Shown piece by piece: positions 1-7,863 of a DNA stretch of 29,985 bases; the stretch's first letter is position 1, and every line of letters begins with the position of its first letter. Both the position numbers and the translations under genes were made by a program. The stretch spans positions 1 to 29,985 of the forward strand of contig JBEBWZ010000032.1 of NCBI GenBank assembly GCA_040391865.1, in the 5' to 3' direction. The notes beneath the pieces were generated by a model, which had not been told where the DNA came from, made no database searches, and was given only the letters and a program-made list of their open reading frames with translations. Source of the DNA: Solimonas sp040391865 (GTDB taxonomy: Bacteria > Pseudomonadota > Gammaproteobacteria > Nevskiales > Nevskiaceae).

Positions 1-1
1 G

Positions 2-571
2 GCGCTGGGCGACAGCGCGGTGGCATCCGGCAACTTCGCGGTCGCCGTCGGCAAGAACGCGCAGGCCACGGCCGACGACAGTGTGGCAATCGGCAACGGC
101 TCGGTGGCGGGCGAAGCCAACACCGTGTCCGTCGGCAGCGCCGGCAACGAGCGACGGATTACCAACGTCGCCGCCGGCAGCAATGCCACCGACGCGGTCA
201 ACCTCAACCAGATGCTGACCGGCGATCAGCAGACGCTCGCAGCGGCGCGGAGCTATACCGACGGGCGCTTCACCGAGTTGCGCATCGCGATCGACGATCT
301 CGATGCCAGCGTCACCCAGGATCTGCGCGCGCTGCGCGGGCGCATGGACCGCATCGGTGCGATCGGCGCGGCGCAGGTCCAGGCCAGTGCGGCGGCGTCT
401 GCGCTCAAGGGCGATACGCGCCTTGCACTGGGCATCGGCAACATGGGCGGCAGCGAGGCCATGGCGATCGGCCTGCAGCAGCGGGTCAACGACCACTCGA
501 TGCTGACCTTCGGCGGCAGCTTCAGCGGCAGCGAGAACTCGGTCGGCGTCGGCTTCGGAGTGAGCTGGTGA
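2..571 (+). CDS. Trimeric autotransporter adhesin (YadA-like), 3' end only
   Basis: The gene is cut by the window start; the frame is open from base 2 and stops at 571, so only about the last 189 residues are visible. It begins with YadA head-type repeats (AVASGNFAVAVG, DSVAIGNGSVAG), followed by the typical neck motif (VSVGS..NERRITNVAAG....DAVNLNQM). A short coiled-coil stalk follows. The last ~55 residues, from LKGDTRLALGIGNMGG to VGVGFGVSW, look like the YadA anchor that forms a trimeric beta-barrel in the outer membrane and ends in an aromatic residue. Such proteins are secreted through their own anchor (type V secretion) and mediate adhesion or autoaggregation. The ligand cannot be told. 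The stop codon overlaps a possible GTG start of the next gene at 568, suggesting co-transcription with that regulator. Confidence 0.9.
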   Translation, partial: ALGDSAVASGNFAVAVGKNAQATADDSVAIGNGSVAGEANTVSVGSAGNERRITNVAAGSNATDAVNLNQMLTGDQQTLAAARSYTDGRFTELRIAIDDLDASVTQDLRALRGRMDRIGAIGAAQVQASAAASALKGDTRLALGIGNMGGSEAMAIGLQQRVNDHSMLTFGGSFSGSENSVGVGFGVSW

Positions 572-600
572 GCGCGCGGCCGCAGGTTCCGGAGACGGAG

Positions 601-1092
601 ATGAATACTGGTGAGCTGGTGACCGACGCCGACGAGCAACTGCGCGAGGTGCTGCGCAGCGTGCTGGCCGCGGTCGGCATCGAAGCCCAGGGCATCGTCA
701 TGCCGGTCGATCGCCAGGCGCTCGAGTCCGCATTGTGCAAACTGCATGAACGGCTTGCGCTGCCAGGTACGGATTTCGTCGCCGCCACCTGCTGGACCTT
801 CGACACCGCGCGCTGGACCCTGCTTGCGCCCAATGGACGCCTTGCCCAGCTCTCGCTGGCGGAAGCGCAGCTGATCCGCTGCCTGTTCGAGCGCCAGGGC
901 GAAGTGGCGAGCCGCGAGGATCTGCTCACGGCGCTCAACCGCCCGCATTTCGAGGCCTACCGCCGCAACCTCGACGTCACCGTCTCGCGTCTGCGCAAGA
1001 AGGTCGAATCCCTGTGTCGGGTGCGCCTGCCGCTGGCCGCGGCGCGTGGTCTGGGCTATGCATTCAATGCGACGGTGGAGTTCGTCGGCTAG
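601..1092 (+). CDS. Winged-helix (OmpR/PhoB C-terminal type) transcriptional regulator without receiver
   Basis: This 163-residue protein has a C-terminal half (about residues 65-160) resembling the Trans_reg_C DNA-binding domain. It reads from WTLLAPNGRLAQLSLAEAQLIRCLFERQG through the recognition-helix region NLDVTVSRLRKKVE to the closing hairpin RGLGYAFNA. The N-terminal ~60 residues show no acidic pocket or phosphorylatable Asp typical of a receiver, and no membrane segment, so it is neither a classical response regulator nor ToxR-like. ATG 601 is chosen because GGAGACGGAG lies immediately upstream; a GTG at 568, overlapping the adhesin stop, would add 11 residues. Its position right behind the adhesin suggests it may regulate that locus, which is inference. 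It converges on the NarL-type regulator gene. Confidence 0.75.
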   Translation: MNTGELVTDADEQLREVLRSVLAAVGIEAQGIVMPVDRQALESALCKLHERLALPGTDFVAATCWTFDTARWTLLAPNGRLAQLSLAEAQLIRCLFERQGEVASREDLLTALNRPHFEAYRRNLDVTVSRLRKKVESLCRVRLPLAAARGLGYAFNATVEFVG

Positions 1093-1120
1093 GGCACCTC
1101 ATCGATGCTGTCTTCCTTCT

Positions 1121-1245
1121 TCCCTCTCCCGCATGCGGGAGAGGGATCGAGGGAGAGGGCCGCGGCGCATGCCGCGGAAGAATCCCCCGACCGCTTCGCG
1201 CTGCGCGCGCCCTCTCCCCTGACCCCGCTCCCAGAGGGAGAGGGG
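1121..1245. repeat. Palindromic intergenic repeat between convergent genes, possible bidirectional terminator
   Basis: Three inverted repeats fill this 162-bp intergenic gap. The first (1121-1146) is a perfect 26-bp palindrome made of arm TCCCTCTCCCGCA and its exact complement. The second (1160-1177) has CCGCGGC and GCCGCGG around GCAT. The third (1210-1244) has arms CCCTCTCCC and GGGAGAGGG about 17 bases apart. No T-run follows any stem, so classical intrinsic termination is uncertain. CCCTCTCCC/GGGAGAGGG spacers are common in intergenic DNA of xanthomonad-like bacteria (family-level recollection, not a search). Being between convergent genes, it could fold in both transcripts. Confidence 0.7.
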
Positions 1246-1254
1246 AAGCACGTC

Positions 1255-1890
1255 TCAGCGCCCTGCCATCACCCGCTGTGCCAGCACCGCAGCCTGGGTG
1301 CGACTCTGCAGGTCGAGCTTGCGCAGCAGCATCGTGATGTGAGTCTTGACGGTGGATTCGGTGATGCCGAGCTCGTCGGCGATCTGTTTGTTGAGCTTGC
1401 CGTCCTTGATACGCAGCAGGATGCGCAGCTCCTGGCGCGACAGTCGCTCGATCCGCGAATCCACGCTGTCGGCTGCCGCATCGGCCGCCTGCGGCTCGGG
1501 CCACCAGCTGCCGCCTTCGAGCAGGATGCGCAGGACATTCTGGGTTTGTTCCGGTGCCGTCGACTTCGGCACGAACGCCACCGCGCCAAGCGCTTCGGCG
1601 GCACGGACCCAGGTATGTGCCGGCGCACCCGAGCAGATGGCCACCCGCAGCGCGGGAAACTCCTCGCGCAGGAACTGCAGCGCGGACAGGCCCTCGACGT
1701 CCGGCATCATCAGGTCGAGCAGCACGAGGCTCGCGTTCTGATGCCGGCGCGCGGCCTCGCGCAGCGCGGCAAACGAATCGACCTCGATCACCTCGGCATC
1801 CGGCGCAACGCGCTGCACGCCCAGGCGCAATGCGACGCCGAACAGCGGATGGTCATCCGCGATGATGATGGTGTGCTTGCCTGCGACCAT
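1255..1890 (-). CDS. NarL/LuxR-family response regulator
   Basis: This 211-residue protein has an N-terminal receiver domain (about 6-122) with the acidic pair D12-D13, the phosphoacceptor D59 in LVLLDLMMPD and the conserved Lys in AFVPKS. A C-terminal LuxR-type HTH (about 148-208) reads LSRQELRILLRIKDGKLNKQIADELGITESTVKTHITMLLRKLDLQSR. Length and layout match NarL/FixJ regulators. The start is supported by GAGGAAA at 1899-1905. It lies 30 bp downstream of the hybrid kinase gene on the same strand, so it is the likely DNA-binding output of the HPt/kinase relay. The target genes are unknown. Confidence 0.93.
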   Translation of the reverse strand: MVAGKHTIIIADDHPLFGVALRLGVQRVAPDAEVIEVDSFAALREAARRHQNASLVLLDLMMPDVEGLSALQFLREEFPALRVAICSGAPAHTWVRAAEALGAVAFVPKSTAPEQTQNVLRILLEGGSWWPEPQAADAAADSVDSRIERLSRQELRILLRIKDGKLNKQIADELGITESTVKTHITMLLRKLDLQSRTQAAVLAQRVMAGR

Positions 1891-1920
1891 GCTGCCGATT
1901 TCCTCTGTGTGCGCCGCAGT

Positions 1921-4542
1921 CTACCGGCCCGCCGCCTCGCGCAGCGCCTTTTCCAGCTCGTGGCGGCGGAACGGCTTGGCGAGATGACGATCCATGCCGG
2001 CGTCGACGCAGGCCTGGCGTTCGTCGTCGAGCACGCTGGCGGTCATCGCGAAGATCTGCGGCTGCACGATGTCGCTCAGCGCGCGGATGCGGCGCGTCGC
2101 TTCGAGCCCGTCCATGACCGGCATGTGGATGTCCATCAGCACGAGATCGTAGGGCTGGCGGCGCATGGCCTCGACCGCCTCGGCACCGTTCTCGCAGACA
2201 TCGGCGCGGTAGCCCAGCGATTCGAGCATGCGCGTGCCGACTTGGCGGTTGATTGCATTGTCCTCGACCAGCAGGACGCGCAGCGTCGGCGCAGCGGCAG
2301 CGGGTAGCGACGATGCCGCTGCGGCATCCACGACCTGTGCCGGCACCAGCAGATCGAGAAAGGCGTCGAGCAAGGCGCTGCGGCGTAGCGGCTTGACGCG
2401 CACGAGGTCGAAATCCCTAAGTTCGGTGGCGCTCTGCCGTGCGCTGCTCAGCAGCAGCAGACGCAGCGCGGTGTGATCGCGATGACGGCGGATCTGCGCG
2501 GCCAGCGCCACGCCGTCCATCTCCGGCATGAAGTAGTCGAGCACCGCAAGATCGAAGCGCTCGCCGCGCTCGATCAGCGCCAATGCCTCATGCGGCGAGG
2601 CCGTATCGACGGCGAGCATGCCCCAGTCGCCGGCGGTCATGCGCAGGATGCGGCGGTTGGTGTCGTTGTCGTCGACGATCAGCACGCGCTTGCCGTGCAG
2701 CACGTCCTGATCCGGGCGCTGTGGCGGTTGCCAGGTCGGATCGGTGGGGGCGACGAAGCTGAACGAGAACGTCGAACCACGGCCGGGATGACTGTCGACC
2801 GCGACCTCGCCGCCCATGCGTGCGGCGAGCCGCTTGCAGATCGCAAGGCCAAGGCCGCTGCCGCCATAGCGGCGCGTGGTCGACGCATCGACCTGGCTGA
2901 ACGACTTGAACAGCCGATCGAGTCGCTCGGGAGGAATGCCGATACCGGTGTCGCGCACGGCGATGCGGAAGCGGTGCTGCGAGTTTGCGAGGGGCTGTGC
3001 GCTGATTTCGACCGCAACGTCGCCGGCTTCGGTGAACTTGATCGCGTTGGCGAGATAGTTGACGAGAATCTGGCGCACGCGGCCGGCGTCGCCGCGCGCC
3101 ATCTCAGGGGTGCCCGGCGCAAAATCGCAGGCCAGGTCGATGCGCTTCTGCGCGGCGCGATAGCCGACCAGTTCCAGCCCCTCCTCGACGACACGGCGCA
3201 GGTCGAAGATTTCCTCCTCCAGCTCCAGCATGCCGGCCTCGACCTTGGTGAAGTCGAGGATGTCGTTGATCACGCCGAGCAGGTGATCGCCGCTCTGCTG
3301 GATCGTGTCCAGACTCTCGCGCTGTCCGCGATCGAGCGGGGTGTCGCCGAGCAGTTCGGCGGTGCCGAGAATCGCGTTGAGCGGCGTGCGGATCTCGTGA
3401 CTCATGTTGGCGAGGAAGTTGCTCTTCGCCAGGTTGGCCGAATCGGCGGCGGCGCGTGCCTCGCGCAGGCCCTCGGCCTGCTCCGCAAGCAACTGGGCCT
3501 GCGACTGCCAGCGGCTGCCGGCGCGGGCGATGACGTACAGCAGCAGCGTCGCCATCAGACCGACGAAGACGACCAGCCACGGCATGATCTGCTCGGTCAG
3601 GCTTGCGAACCCCGGTGCGCTGCGCAGACGCGCGGTCCACTCGCGTCCGGGCATCTGCAGCGTCTGCACGGCATCGTAATCCGCAGGTCGCGCTGCGGGC
3701 AGCGGCTGCGGCTCGCCGCCGGGCGTCAAGCCGGCGGTGGAGTACAGCAGTGTCGCGGAATCCGTCGTCGTGCCGTCGTAGATCTCGAAGACGAGCGGAT
3801 CATCGGCATCGCCAAGCAGGCCGCTCATGAAATCCTCCGCGTGGAAGGTCGCGTTCACCCAGCCCACGTGGCGCGCATCGCGGTAGACCGGCATGTAGGC
3901 GATGAAGCCGACCTGTGTACCGCTGGGGCTCAGGATCCGCAGGCGCGGACTGAGCACGGCGTCATCGGTGGCCACCGCGGCTTCCAGCGACAACCGGCGT
4001 CCCACGTCGCGCATCATGTCGATGCCCAGTGAACGCTCGCTGTCGGCGGTCAGCGGCTCCGTGTAGAACACCGTGGCATGCACCTCCGGCTGGCTCGGCA
4101 CGATCGGCGGTGGCGGCGCGCGCAAGGTGAAGTCGGTCAGGATTTTCGGATTGGTGAAGCGGGTCGTCGGTTCGCTGCGTGCCGCGGCGATGAAGGCATC
4201 AAGCTCCTGCGGCTCCACCTTGGCCGCATGGGTCATCGAGCGGATACCGGGGTAGTTCGTGGCCAGCCGCTGGCTCTCGACATAGACGCGCCAGTCCTCG
4301 CGGCTGACGAAGTCCGAGGCCTCGAACAGGCCGCGCCCGCCGCGCAGGACCTGCACATAGGCCTGCATCCGTTTTTCGACCGCCGACTTGATCCGGCGCA
4401 CCTCGTAGTCGAAACGCGCCTGCTGATTCTGTTCGATCACGCGCGCGGTCTGCCAGGCTAGCAGCACACTGGCGAACAGCACGAGTACGCATAGCGCGAG
4501 GCTGCGCCGGGCAATGCGCGGCTGCTGTGCGTCAGGCGCCAT
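1921..4542 (-). CDS. CHASE-domain hybrid sensor histidine kinase with two receiver domains
   Basis: This is an 873-residue inner-membrane sensor. Visible order: TM1 (about 14-30); periplasmic CHASE-like domain (about 65-260; GRGLFEASDFVSREDW and NYPGIRSMTHAAKV are typical); TM2 (about 319-339); coiled linker; HisKA with H382 in NMSHEIRTPLNA; HATPase with N-box NYLANAIKF, G1 DTGIGI and G2 GGSGLGLA; REC1 (about 618-730, D669); REC2 (about 753-870, D804). Both receivers keep the acidic pair and the Lys, so both look competent. The frame is open to 4749, but ATG 4542 is chosen because it precedes TM1 directly and overlaps the HPt stop by 11 bp; the upstream extension is antisense-like sequence over the HPt gene. 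There is no HPt domain in the kinase itself; the neighbouring gene supplies one. CHASE domains bind small extracellular molecules; the ligand is unknown. Confidence 0.93.
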   Translation of the reverse strand: MAPDAQQPRIARRSLALCVLVLFASVLLAWQTARVIEQNQQARFDYEVRRIKSAVEKRMQAYVQVLRGGRGLFEASDFVSREDWRVYVESQRLATNYPGIRSMTHAAKVEPQELDAFIAAARSEPTTRFTNPKILTDFTLRAPPPPIVPSQPEVHATVFYTEPLTADSERSLGIDMMRDVGRRLSLEAAVATDDAVLSPRLRILSPSGTQVGFIAYMPVYRDARHVGWVNATFHAEDFMSGLLGDADDPLVFEIYDGTTTDSATLLYSTAGLTPGGEPQPLPAARPADYDAVQTLQMPGREWTARLRSAPGFASLTEQIMPWLVVFVGLMATLLLYVIARAGSRWQSQAQLLAEQAEGLREARAAADSANLAKSNFLANMSHEIRTPLNAILGTAELLGDTPLDRGQRESLDTIQQSGDHLLGVINDILDFTKVEAGMLELEEEIFDLRRVVEEGLELVGYRAAQKRIDLACDFAPGTPEMARGDAGRVRQILVNYLANAIKFTEAGDVAVEISAQPLANSQHRFRIAVRDTGIGIPPERLDRLFKSFSQVDASTTRRYGGSGLGLAICKRLAARMGGEVAVDSHPGRGSTFSFSFVAPTDPTWQPPQRPDQDVLHGKRVLIVDDNDTNRRILRMTAGDWGMLAVDTASPHEALALIERGERFDLAVLDYFMPEMDGVALAAQIRRHRDHTALRLLLLSSARQSATELRDFDLVRVKPLRRSALLDAFLDLLVPAQVVDAAAASSLPAAAAPTLRVLLVEDNAINRQVGTRMLESLGYRADVCENGAEAVEAMRRQPYDLVLMDIHMPVMDGLEATRRIRALSDIVQPQIFAMTASVLDDERQACVDAGMDRHLAKPFRRHELEKALREAAGR

Positions 4543-4894
4543 GCAGCGACGCCCGCAGGTTGCGCACGAGCATCCCGTAGCCTTCGAGCAGGTTGGCGGT
4601 GTCGGTGCCGAGCTGCGCGGTGGGGGTCTGGCCGGCGAGGGCCTGTTCGATCTCGCCACAGCGTTGCGCGAGCGCCGCAGCACCGAACTGCAGGGCCACG
4701 CCGCGCAGATTGTGCGCAATGCGCCGGAGTGCGGTGCGGTCCTCGGCATCCAGCGCAGAGCTCAGCTGCTGTTGCTGCAGCGGCAGGTCGCGCTGCAAGC
4801 TGTCGATCATCTCGCCCACACCGTCGCGACCGAAAAGCTGCAGCAGTTCATCCCATGCATCCGGGTCGAAATCACCGTTCGCTGTTTTCCCCAT
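4532..4894 (-). CDS. Histidine phosphotransfer (HPt) protein
   Basis: This protein of about 120 residues has a single HPt four-helix domain. The phosphoacceptor is H61 in RIAHNLRGVALQFGA, close to the family consensus (A-H-x-L-K-G). It presumably carries phosphate from a receiver of the hybrid kinase to the NarL-type regulator, completing a His-Asp-His-Asp relay. The frame runs back to 4996, but ATG 4894 (MGKTANGDFDPDAWDELL) is preferred because the domain begins right after it and the upstream residues look noncoding. It is the first gene of the operon, and its end overlaps the kinase start by 11 bp, which suggests translational coupling. Confidence 0.85.
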   Translation of the reverse strand: MGKTANGDFDPDAWDELLQLFGRDGVGEMIDSLQRDLPLQQQQLSSALDAEDRTALRRIAHNLRGVALQFGAAALAQRCGEIEQALAGQTPTAQLGTDTANLLEGYGMLVRNLRASLHGA

Positions 4895-5147
4895 GCCCTT
4901 GGCCTTGGTGGTGAGTGGTTCGTGGCAAGCCGGGCGGAGTCGCGGTTTCTGGCTGATTTGCCTGAAGGCACGAGTGCGCGGCAGTGCCGCGATCATCGCC
5001 GATCTTGAACCAGGATGGGGTCATTCGGTGATCAGGAAATGGCAATTTCCTTTGCCAGACACGCGAGCACCTGCGGCCTCTTCCGGTTTTGGGTCGCGTC
5101 AGCGCCAGACCTGTTCCTGCGGTCGGTATGAAACCAGCAGCAGGTGT
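4895..5147. other. Intergenic region upstream of the HPt/kinase operon
   Basis: This 253-bp stretch lies between two minus-strand genes, the alpha/beta hydrolase (ending at 5148) and the HPt gene (starting at 4894). It must hold the operon promoter unless transcription reads through from the hydrolase. I see no convincing -35/-10 pair. A small hairpin AGGAAAT-GGCA-ATTTCCT sits at 5034-5051 without a T-run. No protein-like frame is convincing apart from the N-terminal extension of the HPt frame. Confidence 0.4.
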
Positions 5148-5870
5148 TCAGCCCGTGGCGGCTGTTTCTGCGGGACGAGCCAGGCGCTCGGCGATGATGC
5201 GGATCACCTGCATGTTGAACGGCAGGCCGAAATGGCTGCCGCTGACCTCGACATTCTCGGTGTTCGGCGCGTCCGGTTCGCGGCAGCAGGGCCAGGCGAC
5301 GATGCCGTCGGTGCGGGTATAGATCGCGGTGCAGGGCACCGGCGGTGGGGTGATGCGACGGCGGAAGCCGTCCATGTCGACCTTGACCGCGCGGCCGCGA
5401 TTGATCAGCTGAAACACCGGCATCATGTTGTTGGCGTCCGGGCGCAGATTGATCGGGCTGCCCAATGTGATCACGCGCCGTACAAATTCCGGCTGGTGCC
5501 GCGCCATCTCGCGGACGAACACGCCGCCCAGGCTCCAGCCGATCAGCGTTACCGCGCCGTGGCGCTGATGCAGCTTGTGCAGGCGCAGCGCCAGTTCCTT
5601 CTTGACGCGCGGTTTCATGCCGAGGTTGGTGCCGAGGCCCCAGCCGTGCACACGATAGCCGAGACGGGTCAGGATGCGCCGCAGCGGCAGTGTCGCCAGA
5701 TCGCCGGCACCAAAGCCGGGGACGATCAGCACCGGGTGGCCATCGCCACGCGGCAGGGTGTTGGTCAGGGCACGCCCGCGCAGGGCCAGCCAGCCCAGTT
5801 CCTGCCAGACGCGGGATTCAAGCAGCAGTAGGTGGGCGGCAGGGGCGGTAACCCGGTCTTCAGAGTTCAT
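5148..5870 (-). CDS. Alpha/beta-fold hydrolase, lipase-like
   Basis: This 240-residue protein has lipase-like alpha/beta hydrolase features: the strand and oxyanion segment HPVLIVPGFGAGD (45-57), the nucleophile elbow GWSLGG with S113, a candidate acid D188 in YTRTDGIVAW, and H213 in SGSHFGLP. No signal peptide is seen, so it is probably cytoplasmic or membrane-associated. The open frame extends to 6224 across the divergent acyl-CoA dehydrogenase gene, but the extension is low-quality antisense sequence; ATG 5870 leaves a 121-bp divergent promoter region. The substrate is likely an ester of a long-chain acid or a glycerolipid, inferred from the neighbouring acyl-CoA dehydrogenase. No PHA or lipase subfamily can be named from sequence alone. 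Confidence 0.85.
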   Translation of the reverse strand: MNSEDRVTAPAAHLLLLESRVWQELGWLALRGRALTNTLPRGDGHPVLIVPGFGAGDLATLPLRRILTRLGYRVHGWGLGTNLGMKPRVKKELALRLHKLHQRHGAVTLIGWSLGGVFVREMARHQPEFVRRVITLGSPINLRPDANNMMPVFQLINRGRAVKVDMDGFRRRITPPPVPCTAIYTRTDGIVAWPCCREPDAPNTENVEVSGSHFGLPFNMQVIRIIAERLARPAETAATG

Positions 5871-5991
5871 CGTGGATCGAAACAGATGCGATAAAAAAGG
5901 GGGGTACACATTATGGCGGCGTACGCGCCGCTTGCGTGACCGGTGAAGCCCGGCGTAGCGTGGCGGCCCCGACCAAGGCTGGAGTTTTCTG
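5871..5991. promoter_or_regulatory. Divergent promoter region, hydrolase / acyl-CoA dehydrogenase
   Basis: These 121 bp separate divergently transcribed genes, so both promoters should lie here. The stretch contains an A-rich patch (GATAAAAAAGGGG, 5889-5904) and an inverted repeat GCGGCG-TACG-CGCCGC (5916-5931) that could be an operator or a leader hairpin. AAGGCTGGAG just before GTG 5992 is a good ribosome binding site. No clear sigma-70 pair is assigned. Confidence 0.45.
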
Positions 5992-7842
5992 GTGACGCAG
6001 CTGATCAACCGTCGCGATCTGGATTTCATGCTGTACGAATGGCTCGACACCGCGCAGCTGACGCAGGCGCCGCGCTTTGCGATGCATGACCGCGCCACCT
6101 TCGACAGCGTGATCGACGCGGCGCAGGCGCTGGCACAGGACAAATTTGCAGCACACGCCGCCAAGCTCGATGCCAACGAGCCGCACTTCGACGGCGAGCG
6201 CGTACACCTGATTCCCGAGGTCAAGGAAGCCTTGGACGCCTATATCGACGGCGGCTTTCTGTCGGCGGCGTTCGCAATCGAGCATGGCGGACTGCAACTG
6301 CCATACAGCGTTGCGCAGGCGGTGTCGGCGCTGTTCCTCGCCGCCAATCCCGGCACGGCCGGTTATCCGTTCCTGACCGCGGCAGCGGCCAACCTGCTGC
6401 GCGCACATGGCACCAAGGCGCAGCAGGCGCGCTACATGCAGCCGATGCTGGCGGGGCGTTACTTCGGCACCATGTGTCTGTCGGAGCCGCAGGCCGGCTC
6501 GTCGCTGGGTGACATCAAGACCCGTGCGATCCCGGTCGCTCCCGCGCATCCTGCGCCCGCGACACTTGCACATCCCTGTGCGGCGCAGCCCGATGGCAGT
6601 TACCGCATCGTCGGCAACAAGATGTGGATTTCCGGCGGCGAGCACGACCTGTCGGAGAACATCGTGCATCTGGTTCTGGCGCGCATCGAGGGCGCGCCGG
6701 CTGGGGTTAAAGGCATTTCGCTGTTCATCGTGCCGAAGTTCCTGGTCAATGACGACGGCAGTCGCGGCGCGCGCAATGGCGTGCGTCTGGCCGGGCTCAA
6801 TCACAAGATGGGTTATCGCGGCACCGTCAACACGGTGCTGAATTTCGGTGAGAAGGAAGCATGCATCGGCTATCTGGTCGGCCAGCCCAACCAGGGCTTG
6901 GCCTGCATGTTCCACATGATGAACGAGGCGCGCATCGGCGTCGGCATGGGTGCCGCGATGCTCGGCTACGCGGGTTACCTGTTCTCGCTCGACTACGCAC
7001 GCCACCGTCCGCAGGGCCGTCTCGCGAGCAACAAGGACCCGGACAGCAAGCCGGTCGCGATCATCGAGCACACCGATGTGCGGCGGATGCTGCTGCAGCA
7101 GAAAGCCTATGTCGAAGGCGGCCTGGCGTTGTGCCTGTACTGCGCGCGGCTGGTGGATGAGCAGGCGATCGCCGAAGACCCGAAGGTGCGCGAACCGCTG
7201 CATCTGCTGCTGGAGATCCTGACGCCGATGGCCAAGGCCTGGCCCAGCGAGTTCTGCCTGGAGGCCAACAAGCTGGCGATCCAGGTGCTCGGCGGTTACG
7301 GCTACACCCGCGACTATCCGGTCGAGCGCTACTACCGCGACAACCGCCTGAATCCGATCCATGAAGGTACCAACGGCATCCAGGCGCTGGATCTGCTGGG
7401 CCGCAAGGCGCTGATGCACAACGGCGCTGCGTTGAAACTGCTGCTGGCGCGGATCGCCGCGACGGTCGCCGCGACCCGCGACGCGCCTGGATTGGCGGAA
7501 TACGCGCAGGCGCTGCAGCGTGCGGCGGACACGGCGGCGCAGGTGACGCTGCGCCTGGGACAGGCCGCGCAGCAGGGGCAGACCGATCTGTTCCTGGCCA
7601 ACGCGCATCTGTATCTGGAGATGCTCGGTCACACCGTCATCGCCTGGATCTGGCTGCAGCAGGCGGCGGCCGCGCAACAGGGGCTGGCGACCGCCACGGC
7701 AGCGGATCGCGCGTTCTACGACGGCAAGCTGCGCGCCTGCCGCTATTTCTTCCGTTACGAATTGCCGAAAGCCGACAGCCAGGCAGCGCTGCTGATGCAG
7801 CTCGACGATACCTGCCTGACGATGCCGGCCGACGGCTACTGA
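5992..7842 (+). CDS. Acyl-CoA dehydrogenase, large DmdC-like subfamily
   Basis: This 616-residue flavoprotein belongs to the long acyl-CoA dehydrogenase group that includes 3-methylmercaptopropionyl-CoA dehydrogenase (DmdC) and carries an extra C-terminal domain. Visible motifs are the FAD/substrate signature MCLSEPQAGSSLGDIKT (about 160-176), the strand NKMWISGGEHD (about 207-217), and LGGYGYTRDYPVERYYRDNR followed by HEGTNGIQALDL, whose E458 matches the usual catalytic base. The C-terminal ~150 residues form the additional helical region. The start is GTG 5992, behind AAGGCTGGAG. It oxidises an acyl-CoA to the enoyl-CoA and passes electrons to ETF. DmdC activity itself is not implied; many members act on fatty acyl-CoAs. 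Other fatty acid genes in the window support a beta-oxidation role. Confidence 0.92.
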   Translation: MTQLINRRDLDFMLYEWLDTAQLTQAPRFAMHDRATFDSVIDAAQALAQDKFAAHAAKLDANEPHFDGERVHLIPEVKEALDAYIDGGFLSAAFAIEHGGLQLPYSVAQAVSALFLAANPGTAGYPFLTAAAANLLRAHGTKAQQARYMQPMLAGRYFGTMCLSEPQAGSSLGDIKTRAIPVAPAHPAPATLAHPCAAQPDGSYRIVGNKMWISGGEHDLSENIVHLVLARIEGAPAGVKGISLFIVPKFLVNDDGSRGARNGVRLAGLNHKMGYRGTVNTVLNFGEKEACIGYLVGQPNQGLACMFHMMNEARIGVGMGAAMLGYAGYLFSLDYARHRPQGRLASNKDPDSKPVAIIEHTDVRRMLLQQKAYVEGGLALCLYCARLVDEQAIAEDPKVREPLHLLLEILTPMAKAWPSEFCLEANKLAIQVLGGYGYTRDYPVERYYRDNRLNPIHEGTNGIQALDLLGRKALMHNGAALKLLLARIAATVAATRDAPGLAEYAQALQRAADTAAQVTLRLGQAAQQGQTDLFLANAHLYLEMLGHTVIAWIWLQQAAAAQQGLATATAADRAFYDGKLRACRYFFRYELPKADSQAALLMQLDDTCLTMPADGY

Positions 7843-7863
7843 AGCACTCACGGGGGCAACGCG

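Noticed and set aside
2473..4032. 519-residue plus-strand open frame opposite the hybrid kinase
   Set aside because: It lies wholly antisense to well-conserved HisKA, HATPase and receiver sequence and shows no domain-like pattern; it is a by-product of high GC.
5034..5051. Hairpin AGGAAAT-GGCA-ATTTCCT as a terminator of the alpha/beta hydrolase
   Set aside because: The stem is only 7 bp and AT-rich, lies about 100 bp past the stop, and has no T-run on either strand.
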